From Nigrospora sphaerica (taxonomy: Eukaryota > Ascomycota > Sordariomycetes > Amphisphaeriales > Apiosporaceae), in contig JAGVVL010000015.1 in NCBI GenBank assembly GCA_018287875.1, forward strand, positions 2,976,001 through 3,040,000: a stretch of DNA of 64,000 nucleotides, given 5' to 3'. The translations under genes and the position numbers were made by a program. Under the pieces are notes generated by a model, which saw nothing but the letters and a program-made list of their open reading frames with translations, was not told the origin of the DNA and ran no database searches. Each line of letters starts with the position of its first letter. The stretch's first letter is position 1. Positions 32,475-45,358 of this stretch are shown here, piece by piece.

Positions 32475-35400
32475 CGTCTCTGCTCGAAGGACCGCCGTCT
32501 CTCGTTTGCTGCGGTGCTGAGGCTGGACTTCAAATCCGGGACATCGTCAGATAGTGGGCAAAATTGTTAGTCCGGTACCCCGGCCGTACTTGCCGATAAG
32601 CCTGTATGCCCGTTTGGTACTCAGTACTGGGGTACAACTAGGTCCGGGTAGCCCCTACCTGTATCGGGGCGAGCGGTGGAACTACTCACCTCATTCTATC
32701 CACCCGCTTCATCAAGCCCCCGTGCTATACGCACAAATGTCATTCATGTACGTAAGTTAGGTACATACCAGGTTGAACATGTTCCCTCCTAACCAATGCA
32801 TCGTTGCCTCTTTCGGCTGCGAGCATGCATCCATTTGTCTGGGCTTACACCCATGGGCCCCTCGTCTACCCACCCAGCCCCCGATCGGATGGAGAAGAAG
32901 CAGTAGCTGGATGTCGTACCGATACGAGCAACGACATCAGCAACGCACCTCACGCGGTGCCCATAGCGAACATGGCCGGTTGCCTTTGCCAGTCCGGGGA
33001 CCTTAACCAGCCGATGCTCCCTTCACCCGCCATAACCGGCACCCACGGCGCGCCCACTGGAGACATAATGAGACCCCATCGCCGTCTTGGGTCACGTCGC
33101 CCGGCTCACTGGGCCGCCTCTGGCCGACAAGGTACACTGTCGCGGCCATGGGTGTCCTCGGGCTGGCTGGCGGCTTGCGAGGGGAACACCCTCCACACAC
33201 ATGAAAAGCCCGATAGGTATTCGGTCAAACGATTGTTTGAGCAAAGTCATGGATGGACGTCTGTCTACATGTATATACATGTCGGGTGGCAAAGGTCGCC
33301 AAGGCGTTGCCCGGCTGAGACACGGACGAGGGAGGCCCTTTGGGGAAGAGCGGTCGGATGCCGCGGACTTCCCGCTTCCTTGCGCGCCAGCCCTACATGC
33401 ACACGTATGTGCCCGGCGTAAATCCGCTGGCCCAACTAGTACCATGTGCGCCAGAGCCAAGGGCTCGTCGTCACTTGAAACGCTTTCAACTACAGTGTCG
33501 TGTATGTTGGCAGCGAGCGGGTGGGTGGGTGTAGACGCCCGACAGATCGATCACGGTAGAGCACCAGCAGGGCTCGGCCGGAGACAGCCGCAGAGGGTGC
33601 TCAATTGATTCTCCTCCGCTCCCCCTCCCTCTCTTTCATGCTGCCCGGGTGCCATAGGGCGACGGGATGGCCGAGCGAGCGATCGTCCGAAAGCCCCGCA
33701 GCCTTCCCTTCCGTATGACCATGGTAATCTGTGTCATGCACGCCCGGCGACATGTCAGACCGGCGTGGTACAGATGGCATGATGAGGCACGTTAGCCTGC
33801 CCTCACTGAGGCGTGGAATATTAACCCAAACCTCGCGCTGCTGCAGTGTACGCTGCATCCCAGCGGGCGGCCACAGCTTCACTGGTTAGGGCTCATCGTA
33901 AAGGGGTGCTGTCGCGTTGGTATCCCGTGACTCCCATGCCCTAGTACTTGGGGGATTCGCCCTTCGAGCGGTGCTCGCTCCTGTCCTCCAAACCCCTCCT
34001 GGTGAGGTGGATGGCTTGTCTGGCTCCGAAGCGACGACCCAGTGGCGGTGAAAATCACCCGGACAAGTTGCCGTTGATCGTGTTACCCTTGGCTGGCGGT
34101 ACTAGTTTAACGTGCAGTCGAGCTGTCAGCTTGTCGCAGGGTCCCCTCAAAAAAAGGCACATCGACAAGAGCCTCTCCTACGGCTGCTGCCCGGTGCCGG
34201 GAGACGATCTGCAAGTTGCTCGCCCTGGCCGTCGGCAGAAGACTTGGAATGTGACACTGCCCAAACCTGGCGTTACACAAACAGTCTGCCCAGGTCGTCG
34301 CTAGATGGTTGCGCAGCGAGGGATCAGGAAGTGCCAGGCACTGCAAACGCCATGATCGCCTAGGGTTGTGTACGGCAATATTCGTATGGGAAAAAGACTG
34401 CCGGCGTCAGGAGTTCCCTTCCTGCAGTCACAAAAAAGTGTGTACACCGGCGCCTTTTTGACCCTTTCGCCCACCGAGTCCGCCGGGCCCGTGGGGGGCG
34501 GCCGTCCCCCTGCGATAGGGGCTGCATCCAGTTGCCTGGGCCTGTTTGTGTAACTCCAAGCACTTTCCACTGGCCACCCTGTGATGCAGTCGCCTGCTCA
34601 ACGTAACAGCCGTGGAGAGCGTGAGGTCCGGACTCCGAATCTGTCCATGTCCCACCTTGCCCGCCTTGGCGCGAGCCAACGATCGTTTCGGTGAAGCCGA
34701 CATGGTTTGACCGCAGAACCAATGCCTGCCCTGCCTATCAATATGTACAAGAAGAAGCTTTCGTTCCCGGCTTCCGCTGCGGGGGGACTCCTGCGAGGCG
34801 TTGCCCTTCAAATCTGAGGCCAGGACGAAAGCATGCCTTTGGCAGGCTTAGCAAAGCGGCTTGCCCACGGCATTGTCCAAGATTATGAGACAATCCCCCC
34901 TCGAGGCGTGGGAGGCAGGAAGACTGGCAGAACGGCAGGGTGGGCTCGGAGCTTGAGAGCTTTCTGTGGTGTGGCACCGCTACAGGGGCCAAACGTAGTA
35001 TGAGCAGCGCAGATGATGTGATGTATCACAATTGCGGCACGGCCAAACCCGACACTGGTGGAGTAGAGGAGCTGATCCCCCCAAGGGCGTGATCATAGGG
35101 TTTGGGCCGAGCCAATCTTTCTGAATTGACATTCCGTATTCGTCTCCGGGCTGACGTACTGCCACAAAGGCGGTGCCGTTCGGCCCTGGGGCGCCGTAGA
35201 TGGCCGCCGAAGGCCGATTTGTGTCGTTGCAGCAAAGGTGGACGAATGGCTGTGCTTACACGCGCTCTCCCAGAAGTGGGAAACTGGCCGCTGACTGCTT
35301 AGTGCCTCAGATTAGGACTCGAGTCTGAGGCTCGGCAAAGACTCAAGACGGGACGGGGGCCGGAGTGTTGTCCCAAATATGCACAGGTATCCGTTACGGA

Positions 35401-37880
35401 TAGGCTATGACACAGTTGAGGCCCCCATACCCTCCATTCACTGCCGTAGGCGTCATAGGGGATTCCAGTTGTCTTGATAGCGGCCTGACAACCAAGCTAC
35501 CGTGCCTCCGCCCTTATGCTGTCTTGTCTACGACTGGCGCAGCGAGAGACAGGCCCGCTACTCGCGAGTAAAAGCAATCAAATGGCACAATGCGTATCAG
35601 CAAGCAGGAACCGAGCCGTTGGGATGAGGGGCCTTCCCTAGAACTACCACCCGTTGCGGTGGCGTCTGAAGCCAGAAGACCGCCATCGCACAAACTCCTC
35701 GGTGGGAAATGCCGCGTTATGTGCAAGCCGTGGGATCTCCTCTTTGCAAGCCAGAAGGAAGGGCGAACCGGCCACTCTGTCTTGGGAGGGCCCCCTCTTC
35801 TGCGGTGCGTGGAGACTTGTGTAGAAAACTCATAAGCGCGAGCGAGTTGAACTGGTAGGCCGGCCGCACGCGAGGGTGCCCTAAGGAAATCTCTGTACAG
35901 AGGATGACAAGCAGCTCGCGGATCCATGCAGGGACCTCCCCCAACGCCTATGGCCTAACGGGGGGTCTCACGCCAGCATCCTACGTGGCATGAAACGGTA
36001 GTTGTTGCTGTACGCCGCTGTGTTCGATCAGACAATCTCCACCGGGGGCCGGCGACGGCCACGCATGGAGGCTGGTCTTGACCGGTTTCCAGCCAAGGGT
36101 GCGCGCCTAGAACGGCGGCGGAACATCGATAAGGCAATGTCAGCGCACCTCGCCAGCTCGCTGAAGAAGCGGCGCAGCGGAGCCCATGTCGACAAGGGAT
36201 GGGGGCGGCTGGGCATTTCAGGTTCCCTATACTCACCCCTAGAGAGGTGATCTGGGGCCGTGCTGACCGGGCGCGTACGGCAGACAGCCAGAAGTAACCT
36301 CGGCATATCTGTCTCGGTCTGCTCGCGAACTGGACGGGCCACCGCCTATCATCAACAGACCACTCTTAGCCTGCTTCCGTATCCGCAGGCAGCGTCGACG
36401 CCCGACGGGTGTGTGATACACAGCTAACTGTCTTCACAACCGGACGAAGGGGGCGACCATGGTACTATTTAAGTAGTTGGGCGCAGGCGGAGCTAGGAGT
36501 CAGCTGCACGGCCTGTCCTAACAACCGGCGGGCGTCGTATGACAAGGATGGGTGTGCGTCCGGTGTAACCCCTCCTAGGACTTTGGGTACCGGCGACGGG
36601 GGGACGCAGGCTTGGGCGTCCCGTTTTCCTTCAAGGGTACTATGATCTTGGCCATGAAGCAAACGCAGGACGGGTGAGGGAGCTCAATAAGGCTCCAAGC
36701 GCTAGACCCGGCCAGGGGGCACAGGACACCAAATGACGGAAACTCAGGCGTATTTCGTGCAGCTGAGGCAAGGCCTCGTCTCCCGGGGAAGGTATTCCGC
36801 GTCGATCCGGGCGAGCCGGGATGAGCAGGGACTTGCGATCAGGCCCTGGTGGGAGAGGAATGGCGTGCGGCCAAGGAACGGCGCAACGTCCCTGGCGTCC
36901 CGATCCAGGATGAACGGGTCGGTCTCTGGGTTTGGGGGGCCGTCGTTGATTGGCTGCGGCTCAATAATGGTGCCTCTCGTCATCAACCCGGACGAACCAG
37001 GACGGAGACAGGGCCGGTAGAGGAAGCTCGAGAGCCCTGCTCGGAAGAGAGGGGCACGGGAGCTACTCTCTACCTAGCACGTACAGCAGGTAGATACTTA
37101 CGCAACATACCAACGACCACCACAGACAGACGGGCTGGAATCCAGGCATGCGTAGAGAGGACTCGGTACCGCCCCACGGTCGTGATAAGTATCTGTTCCA
37201 GCAGCGGCTTGCGGGCAAGTGTCATGGATAGGGAGGCCGTGTACATGGAGAAGTTGTCTGTTTGTCTGGCATCTCTGGCACAGGGCGCAAACGAACGATG
37301 TGAAAGCTAGGAAGCACACAGGTGTTTGGATGTCCACCCCGTGCTAAAAAGTACCGATCTCGCGCCACACGTGAGCCAGTGGGCCGCTTTGGGCAAGTAG
37401 AGTAATCATCGTTGTCATGGAGTGGATGGATGGAGGTGGGTAATGGATGCAGAGTTGGATGGAATGTACATATGTACAATGTGGTATGCATGGCGCCCTA
37501 GGATGATGCAAGGGCAGCTGGAGGTAGGCATCGAACCTAACAGGCGCCTGCTGCAGCCCCGGCTGCTCTACATATATACATACATCCATACCTCTCTTAA
37601 TTACGGGCTGCCTCTTTCATGGATGCCTCCTTGAACTCGGCAGCTCCCTGTACATCATATGAGCTGGAAGGGAGGGTAAGTGTGTACCTACAGCTTGGCT
37701 GCCATGGATGGCGAGCAAGTTAAGCCGACTGCCAAATTCGGCCTGGGGTGCCTGGAGAGCATTCACGCACTGCTCACGGGTTTGTTCCGCACTCTAGGAG
37801 GTCCCATACGCGGTCACAGCCAAGGCCATTCTTGGCTGAGAAGAAGTGTACTTAAGACGCCTATCTGGACTGTAGCCCGT

Positions 37881-37953
37881 GAAGGAAGAGAAAAGGAGAG
37901 GGAGGGGGAGAGGGAGGGGGAGAGAGAGGGAGAGGGACAGACAGAGGGAGAGG
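37881..37953. repeat. Polypurine GA/GGGA tract
   Basis: About 70 bases of almost pure purine on the + strand (GAGAGGGAGGGGGAG-like units). Could adopt triplex or slip; no gene. Confidence 0.8.
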
Positions 37954-38867
37954 CCTTTTGTTCCATTTCATCCTGTTTGGGGTGAATCCATCCGTTCGAA
38001 CCGTTCCTATCCACCCATTCCCGCGGGTTGCTAAGGACAGTCCCAAATGGGTGGCAGGGTGGGCCCCCAGTGAGTACCTAGGTCCTGTACAGCGGGGGCT
38101 CCAGCTTGGTTGCTGAGGTTCTGGTAAGTACATACATTGGGATGAGGTACCTACCTACATAGAAACCATCCCACTTCCACTTGGATGCATCCAGGCTTAT
38201 GGACAGCCCTTTTGCCAGATTCCACAATCAGCCGATCAAGCGTAGCAAGCCCGCCAGGTAGGTACAAGAGGTACATACCTTGCGCCCCAGTCTCTAGAAG
38301 ACGGGTCAAGTATCGAACTAAGTACCTCTTCCCTAGTAGTAGCCCTAGGCAACACGTCTCTGCTTTCTTTCAGTCTTTTGCCCATCCAGGTCAGGCCTCA
38401 GGCCAAGCAGCAGCCAAGGTCCAGCCCGCCCGTCGAGCCCCAATTCGCCAGCTCGCGCCGCTCGCACTGGATCCCAGCTCCTAGTCCCAAACGCGATCCG
38501 ACTCCTCTTTTCTGCGTGGTCCATTCCCATCACTCGCATCGCGTTGCCATAACCATACCTCCCACCGCGATCGCATCTACTGAAGTTTTTGACTCACGAC
38601 GCCGGCTGCAGCCCAGTTCGACGAGAATCAAACCAAGGTACGTACAAGAAGTACGGATGGCACCTCCAGCCTGGCATGTGGCCCCTCCCCCTTCCTCCCT
38701 CCACCCCCCTCTTCCCCTTGGTGCCCGTCTCCCACCCCCATCCACGCACGTACGCACACGCACGCACGACATCCATCCGTGGCCATGGACAGTCAGCCTT
38801 GCAGTGAGGTGAGACCAAAGACAGCGCCAACACCGGCACTGCCCAAGGGCCACCACTCCTACCACCT

Positions 38868-39006
38868 CGGCTGGCAGTAGCAGCAGCAGTAGTCCTCCAG
38901 CACGCGCCCAGCACATGGGACGAGGCCCACGGCAGCGGTAGCAGCAGCACCACCACCAGCAACAGCAGCAGCACCAACAGCAGCACCAACAAGCAGCAAC
39001 ATCAAC
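38868..39006. repeat. CAG/CAC-rich imperfect triplet repeat
   Basis: Runs of GCAGCAGCAG, CACCACCAG and CAACAGCAG over about 140 bases. Poly-Gln, Ser or Leu ORFs here are repeat translations. It lies within the presumed leader/promoter of the RRM gene. Confidence 0.7.
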
Positions 39007-39687
39007 GGCTTCAACCTACATTCAACCTCCCTTCCCTCGCCCTTTCCCCCGGGGTACCGGGTACCTCCTTGCCTTGGCCTGGTCTACCTGCTGCCACACT
39101 GCACCAGCGACGCGCCACCGGCAACGTGTCGTCGGAGGAGGCTTGGCAGCCTGTGTGGTGGCCTCGACTGTTCCCTTTCCATAGCGCTCAACAGTGGACG
39201 ACAGGGCCTCGTGTCCCCAGCCTTATCCGGGCCACCCATTCATCCACACCCCCCCAAAGCGCCGCCCACCTCGGCCGATCTTGACGCGCTATGAACCCGG
39301 CTGGGCTGCTGACTGGCTCTTCCCCATCTCTTGTTGCTACTGCTGTTGCTGCTGTGCTTCCCGTCACCACACCTCGCGCTACTGCCGCTCGTCTGGCTAC
39401 ATCCATACCTACATAGCCTTGCAGCACATGCTTCTACATGCTCGATCCCTCTTCGTACCCCCTTCCTCGTCCCAGTTGCTGTACCTCAGTTCCCACCCGC
39501 CGCCAACCCCCCTAGCTCGACGTACCCGATCCGTACGTCTGCTGCCCGGCTCAAGCTCACCCCCTCCACCGCAGCAAGTCACCACCCACGCAGCCGAAAG
39601 CATCAGATCTCCTCCTTCCGACCAGAAGAAAACGGCCCGCCCACTACGGAGCGCGAGAGGCGTTGCGTGAACGACGTATAGTACACC

Positions 39688-42600
39688 ATGGGTAAGTGAG
39701 ATCCGAGTTTCGTGCCATGGATGCTCGAGTTGCACTCGTCCATCCCATCCCATCCCAATCCCACTGCCTCCCACACACCCACCCCCTTCCTGGTCAGCCT
39801 GCTGTTACCTCGTCCTTCCCACGGCCACGACGACCACCGTTGCTACTGGTCCTCGTCTTGTCTCCCTCCCTCCCGTGCACACAGGCCTACATACATCACC
39901 CACTCACACCCCCAAATACCCTCTTTGTGTGTGTCCGCGCGCCTTCGCTTCTCCGTCTCATACATACACGCCTACCCAACCGCACCAATATCCCTCCCAC
40001 CCCCAGGTCTGGCCCGGCTGGACGTACCTCGACCAATCTTCCCTTTCGTTCTCGCATGTCGAGGGACATGAACCATATACTTCTGTGACGCTCCTGCCAC
40101 GGCCCGGGTACACTGCCCTGTACCTCTTGACGCTCTCGCAAGCTCATGAGGCGACCCGCTCCTCCCTCTTCCCGTCCATCTCCTCGTCCCCAAACCTACC
40201 TCGACCCATCGTCACCCGGTTGTCCGTCCTGGATACGCCTGCCTTATTTCTTTTGGGCCAGCGCCTCTCGAACAAGCCTCTACCTCCGTTCCTCCCCCCC
40301 CCCCCCTCCCCCGCGCAACTCTTCGGTTCCTGGTTATTTTACTTTCCCCGGATCAAGTGTCGCCCGATCTCCTCTGCCTTTCACCAATACGTCGCCCGCG
40401 CTTCTCCTTGACAACCGGCTGAACTCCCCCGTCCTCTACCGCCAACCCCATTCTTGCCGTCCCCGTTTGTCTATCGTCAGAAGTTCTAACACAGTCCTCG
40501 CGAGGTAGCCGATTCAGGAGACACCTACCGACCGGTGAGTATTTGTGTGATTGCCCCCGTCCTCCCAACACCGGTTTCCCTTTATACCCGCATAGAAACA
40601 CATGCCCCGTCTGCGTAGTCTGCAACCCACCCCGCGCGAGTGGGCAGACGGGCGCTCGTCCAGACAAGCGCCCATCTCAGCTCCACTAGAAACTTGGACC
40701 AAAGGTTATATACTGGATCTTATCGAGGACGCGCCAGACGGGGCGTCACGGGACGGTTGGACATGTCGCCGAGGAGACAGTCTGGCTTTGGGCTTTTGGG
40801 GCTACCAGATTGCCTTCGGCCGTGGCTTCATTCACTACAACGCCCGAAGTCAAAAGACCTCCGACGCACCAAGGGTTCAGCCGGAGAAAGGGAATTGCTC
40901 CTGCTCACCACCGCACCGCGCGACGCCTCGGAAAATAGATCTTGGCGGTCGCGCATAAGACCCTCCGCCCATCCCCTCACTTACCTTCACACTTCCACGC
41001 CTCGCGCAAGCCCCCTGGATGACGATGCTTGCTGGCTCGCTTGACTTGACGAGGCGCGATGACGCTGACATATCACAGCGTGAGCGCTCTCGCTCACCTC
41101 GCCGAGGTAGATCAAGAAGCCCCGGTCGTGCCGGCCGACGCCGGTCCTACTCTCGCAGCAGGTCCCCAAGTCGGGACGACTATCGCAGATCGAGCAGACG
41201 TTCTCGTTCTCCCATGACTGGTACCGGAGCCACTCCAGGAGGATCTGTTCAGGGATTTGGGGCGCCACAACGATCATTTGAGGACCGACAAGTCGCGCGA
41301 GACCAAATGATGAGCAGCATTAGAGATCAGTCGCAGCAGGATCGCCGCGTCTATGTCGGCAATCTGTCCTACGACGTCAAGTGGCACCATCTCAAGGACT
41401 TTATGCGTCAAGGTATGGCTCGGCGACCGTGGACCATCGCAAGACGATATATTGACGCGCATTCCAGCTGGAGAGGTCCTCTTTGCCGATGTCTTAACTC
41501 TTCCGAATGGAATGTCGAAGGTGGGCGCCTATACGTGATTCATGGCCGGTTTTTTTTTTCCGGTTCCTTTTTTCTTGGCCTTTGTTGGAATTGATGGATT
41601 GACGGGTTGGGACGCTGTCCGCTGGTTTTGTAGGGATGCGGGTAAGTGCACGGCTCAGTTGGCGAGACGGACCGGGCCTGACTGACGAACGACAGAATTG
41701 TGGAATATGCTTCGAGGGAGCAAGCACAAAACGCCGTGGCCACTCTCAGCAACCAGAACCTGATGGGCCGGCTCGTCTACGTCCGAGAAGTAAGGATTCC
41801 TGTGCCGTCGTTCGCGATGGGCCATGATATTGAAGCAAGGATTAGGACCGTGAGGCAGAACCTCGATTCAGCGCACCTGGCGGCCGCGGCGGCTTTGCCG
41901 GAGGCATGCAGGGCGGCTACGGAGGTGGCGGCTACGGCGGCGGCGGCATGCAGGCTGGCATGATGGGCGGCGGCGGCGGCGGCGGCCGCCAACTCTACAT
42001 ATCCAACGTCTGTCTACAATCCTCTCCCCCTTCGCGGCTGGCTCATGATGCTGACTTCCACGCAGCTGCCCTACACCGTCGGCTGGCAGGATCTCAAGGA
42101 CCTGTTTCGCCAAGCAGGTACGCGAGGGTGCCCCCGGGTGGGGGTGCTCAAATTGTGCACCCTCGGCATGTTTGGCAATAACTAACGTGGAGTTCTCTAG
42201 CCCGGAATGGAGCGGTGATCCGCGCCGATGTCCATATGGGACCTGACGGCCGACCCAAGGGATCCGGAATCGTCATGTTCGAGTCACCCGACGATGCACG
42301 CAACGCGATTCAGCAATTCAACGGATACGACTGGCAGGGCCGACTACTGGAAGTCCGCGAGGACCGCTTCGCAGGCCCGGGCATGGGCGGAGGCCGCGGT
42401 GGATTCGGTGGCGGCTTTGGTCGTGGCGCCTTTGCCGGCGGCTTTGGTGGCCGAGGAGGTTACGGCGGCGGCCGAGGAGGCTTCGGTGGAGGTTACGGGC
42501 GAGGAGGCTACGGTGCCGGCGTTGGCGGCTTCGATGCCGGCGGCGCCGGTCCTGGCGTCGCCATGGGTGCCGGTCCCGGTGCTGTCCCTGCTGCCCCCAA

Positions 42601-43001
42601 CCCATTCACAGACTTCGCCGAGCCTGGTACCGAGAAGTGCGAGGTCATCTACGTCCGCAATGTGAGTTCGAGGCCTTCCCTTTCCGTTATCCCCCCTTGC
42701 TTATCTGGCTGTGTAGCTGCCTTGGTCCACAAGCAACGAAGATCTCGTTGAGCTGTTCACGACCATCGGCAAGGTTGAGCAAGCCGAAATCCAGTACGAA
42801 CCCAGCGGCCGCTCCCGAGGCTCCGGTGTAGTCCGCTTCGACGACGCAAATACGGCGGAGACGGCCATCTCCAAGTTTCAGGGCTACCAGTACGGCAACC
42901 GACCCCTGGGCCTAAGCTACGTCAAGTACCGGACGCCGGGTGCGCCCGACAACATGGAGACGGACGCCCACGTTGGCCTTACGCAGGATCAGATCATGTA
43001 A
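39688..43001 (+). CDS. Three-RRM RS/RGG mRNA-binding protein (Gbp2/Hrb1 type), ten exons
   Basis: SR-like shuttling mRNA-binding protein resembling yeast Gbp2/Hrb1, which couple splicing quality control to mRNA export. Exons: 39688-39691, 40509-40534, 41079-41412, 41468-41520, 41634-41641, 41696-41789, 41846-42007, 42066-42117, 42201-42661, 42717-43001; 1479 nt give 492 residues. The start exon is only ATGG; with exon 2 it encodes [10 protein letters not shown], which joins directly to [16 protein letters not shown]. The RS region is residues 11-56. RRM1 (100-175) has RNP2 VYVGNL; RRM2 (222-300) has LYISNLPY; RRM3 (391-475) has IYVRNLPW. Gly-rich/RGG linkers separate RRM1-2 and RRM2-3. Exon 5 is an 8-nt microexon completing the conserved SKGCGIVEY of RRM1. 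Exon 7's donor is the rarer GTCTGT. The first two exons are inferred from frame closure and splice signals. Confidence 0.88.
42370..42560 (+). repeat. Gly-rich (RGG/GGF/GGY) coding repeat in the RRM gene
   Basis: Degenerate GGC/GGA/GGT codons encoding [23 protein letters not shown] units between RRM2 and RRM3. Typical low-complexity arginine-glycine domain, a likely target of arginine methylation. Confidence 0.85.
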
Positions 43002-45358
43002 TGACGCCGGCGTCGGCGGACTTGCCACACGCTGCTCTCCTATGTCGCGTTCTCTTGTACACTTTCCTTATTGTGCGCTCGTTTGCTTTGCCGTCAGCCG
43101 CCGGGTTACCTCGGCGAGAGATGAAGTGCCAAGCGATACTGAGGCTCATGCGCCCCCAATGGGACCAGGCTTGTACGTCGGCCTGCAGCCTTCATTGCAT
43201 CACCAGCCGCCTGTTCACGACCATCGAATGACTTGGCGCCCCGCGGATCCTTATTTAGAATAGCATCGCCATCACTCGCCGTGTTTTGCGGTTCAAAAGC
43301 TCTGGTTGCCTACGCCATTGGGCGACTGCTATTCTACAAGTCTTCTACACGAGGAGGACGGAAGGGAAGGAGGCTTAATGTTTTCTAGATTGAACTTGCA
43401 ATTGCACCTGATTCTTCCCGGTCTGGTGGTGGTCTGCTTGGGCGCGCATGGGGCAGCGTACGGGGCAGGGCGACAGCTTGGTGAGACGAGTGTAGGAAGC
43501 GTAGGACTCGGCGTGCTGTGTGTGGACGATATGGGGAGGGGGACGCGGCCTTCTCGCCAGCGTCATTTGATATGGCTGGCGCACTAGATGCGGCAACCAA
43601 GTGACAAGCGTCCGGCGTTTATACGGCCACATGGCCAGCATATAGCGAGGAGATGCCACTGGCGTCTGGCGCGCTGCTACTATGACAGCCGCCAGGCCAC
43701 CCTCCCCGCAACGAGATTAGGCGCAGCGGCGGGAAGGCGAAAGGAGGCGACGCCCATGAGCCCCTGAAGTCTGGGCACGGTGTGGTGCGCGGGGACAGTG
43801 GTAGGAGTGGTAAACAGGCACGCCGTTGCAAGCCTGGGAAACTCGTCGTCAAGCCGGGCCAAAGTGAGTGTGCGTGTATGCGGGGTATACTGTTTCCGTC
43901 GATAGCGAGGCAAATAGGGGTTTGCTCATTAGAATCAACGAAGACAGTGGCCAGGTTGGAGGGCGTGGCTCGACCTCATTCCAGGCCACATCCCTTGCAC
44001 ATCATGCGCGCGAGGATGAAGAGGCAATCATATTTGCAGTACTTCCTTGGGCACTCTCAGTTGAGCCCAGATAGGGCAGGCTGAAAATCTGAACGAGCTG
44101 GCGATGCCGAGTGAGGCTGGGGCCCTACAATTGAGGGGCTTCAAGTCGTCATGCCCAGCCTGCACCGCTTGCCCGCCCTCTAGCCGTTGCACGTCGGAGC
44201 TCGCGCAGCTTGAACAGCACAACTCTCAGGCGGTACAAAAGCGGCCTCTTACTACATCATACCCCTCACGGCCGGGGTATTCGGCAAGAGGCGTTGGTGT
44301 CGCCGCCAATACCGTATGTGTCCATTCACTGGACAGCGCTAGCGGTTTGGAGCTTCGGCTTGCCCACTGCCGGTGAAGATAAACCAACGGTCACAGGGCC
44401 GCAAACCGGCAGTTTGTGTAAATCTCGCATCTGGGTATCGTGCAGTGACGGTTCTGTGTTTCCCTGCTAGCCTGGTGGCGCTGTTGGCTGGCGAAGCCGT
44501 AAAACCCTGTCTACTTGCTTGCCTGCTTGCTTTCTCGAAATGTGGTATGGGGCATGCATCTGCAGGTGGGGGGGGAGATGGGGAGGGGAAGAATAACGGC
44601 TGGATGTGACAATGCCGTCACGCTACCAAACGGGTGGCCTCTCTCTTGCACCTCGGCATCTACCTAAGTATTTGCCCATCCATGGCCCTTTCCACCGCAG
44701 GGTTTGGTGTTCCACGCCGGCTTGTGCTTGAGTCCCTCCAGAGAGCGACGGGATGATTCGTGACAGGGTCGGCGTCGGCCCGCACGGCACGGCGTGTCGC
44801 TGCTGAGTCGGCTCGACGTGCCACAGTCACCACGTCGCGGTGAGCCACCCGCATCCACGTGCTGTTTCGCGAGGCGAAGGCCGTAGACGTGATTTCCCCT
44901 GCGCGGATTTGTGCTCTCTCCCGTTCTTGTACGTCTCTCGCCCGTGCCCTTCCCCGTCCGTTCTCCCCTTCCAGCCTCAGGGGATGGCGGGAGGGGAGGT
45001 CGGCCCTTCAACGCGGACGCGCTCAGATTCACAGCTGGGAGAGCTTCGCTGGCGGTGTATAAATGGATACGGCTCGTGCAACAGCGACGTGGGAGCCACC
45101 CCAGAGCTCGGCTGCGCGTATACCTGCCGTCTACCTGCCGTCTGCCTGGCTGTCCTCCACCTGGGCATTGGCATCCGACATCTACCTTGGCGAAGAACCA
45201 GCCTCGTCCATCGCCTCGAACTCCGTGCTCTTCCTCTACTGCCTCGTACGTACCAGACCAACGCGACACACCTTTGGTAGGGCTTTAGCAGGACCGCGCC
45301 AGTGCCATTCCCATCACTTAGCCTCCATCACCGACGCACGCCTGACACGGCCATCCGG
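43002..45358. other. Intergenic, RRM gene 3' flank to Cys-rich gene promoter
   Basis: Nothing coding recognised in 2.4 kb. Short ORFs on both strands lack family features. The last 400 bases are pyrimidine-rich and may be the leader of the small Cys-rich gene. Confidence 0.5.

Larger units (their letters stand above)
32475..39687. other. 7.2-kb gene desert before the RRM gene
   Basis: No exon chain or domain recognised on either strand. All ORFs are under about 205 codons, overlap one another and have Arg/Pro/Gly-skewed compositions. TAGGTA-type words recur at 32.6-32.8 and 38.1-38.33 kb; a GA tract lies at 37881-37953; CAG-type triplets at 38870-39005. From about 38340 the DNA is pyrimidine-rich and probably the promoter and 5' leader of the RRM gene, including a possible leader intron donor (CAAG/GTACGT at about 38637). 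A long noncoding RNA cannot be excluded. Confidence 0.5.

Noticed and set aside
14180..35610. Similar peptide strings FPIRVLPHT, FPIRILPYT and LIRIVPFD in three spurious ORFs (about 14.2, 34.4 and 35.6 kb), hinting at a dispersed repeat
   Set aside because: DNA identity is only about 60% over 30 bases; with this many frames compared, such matches are expected by chance.
37480..37600. Minus-strand tRNA suggested by a perfect GGTTCGATGCC B-box and a 4-of-5 T-stem
   Set aside because: No matching A-box, anticodon stem or acceptor stem can be folded around it; likely chance.
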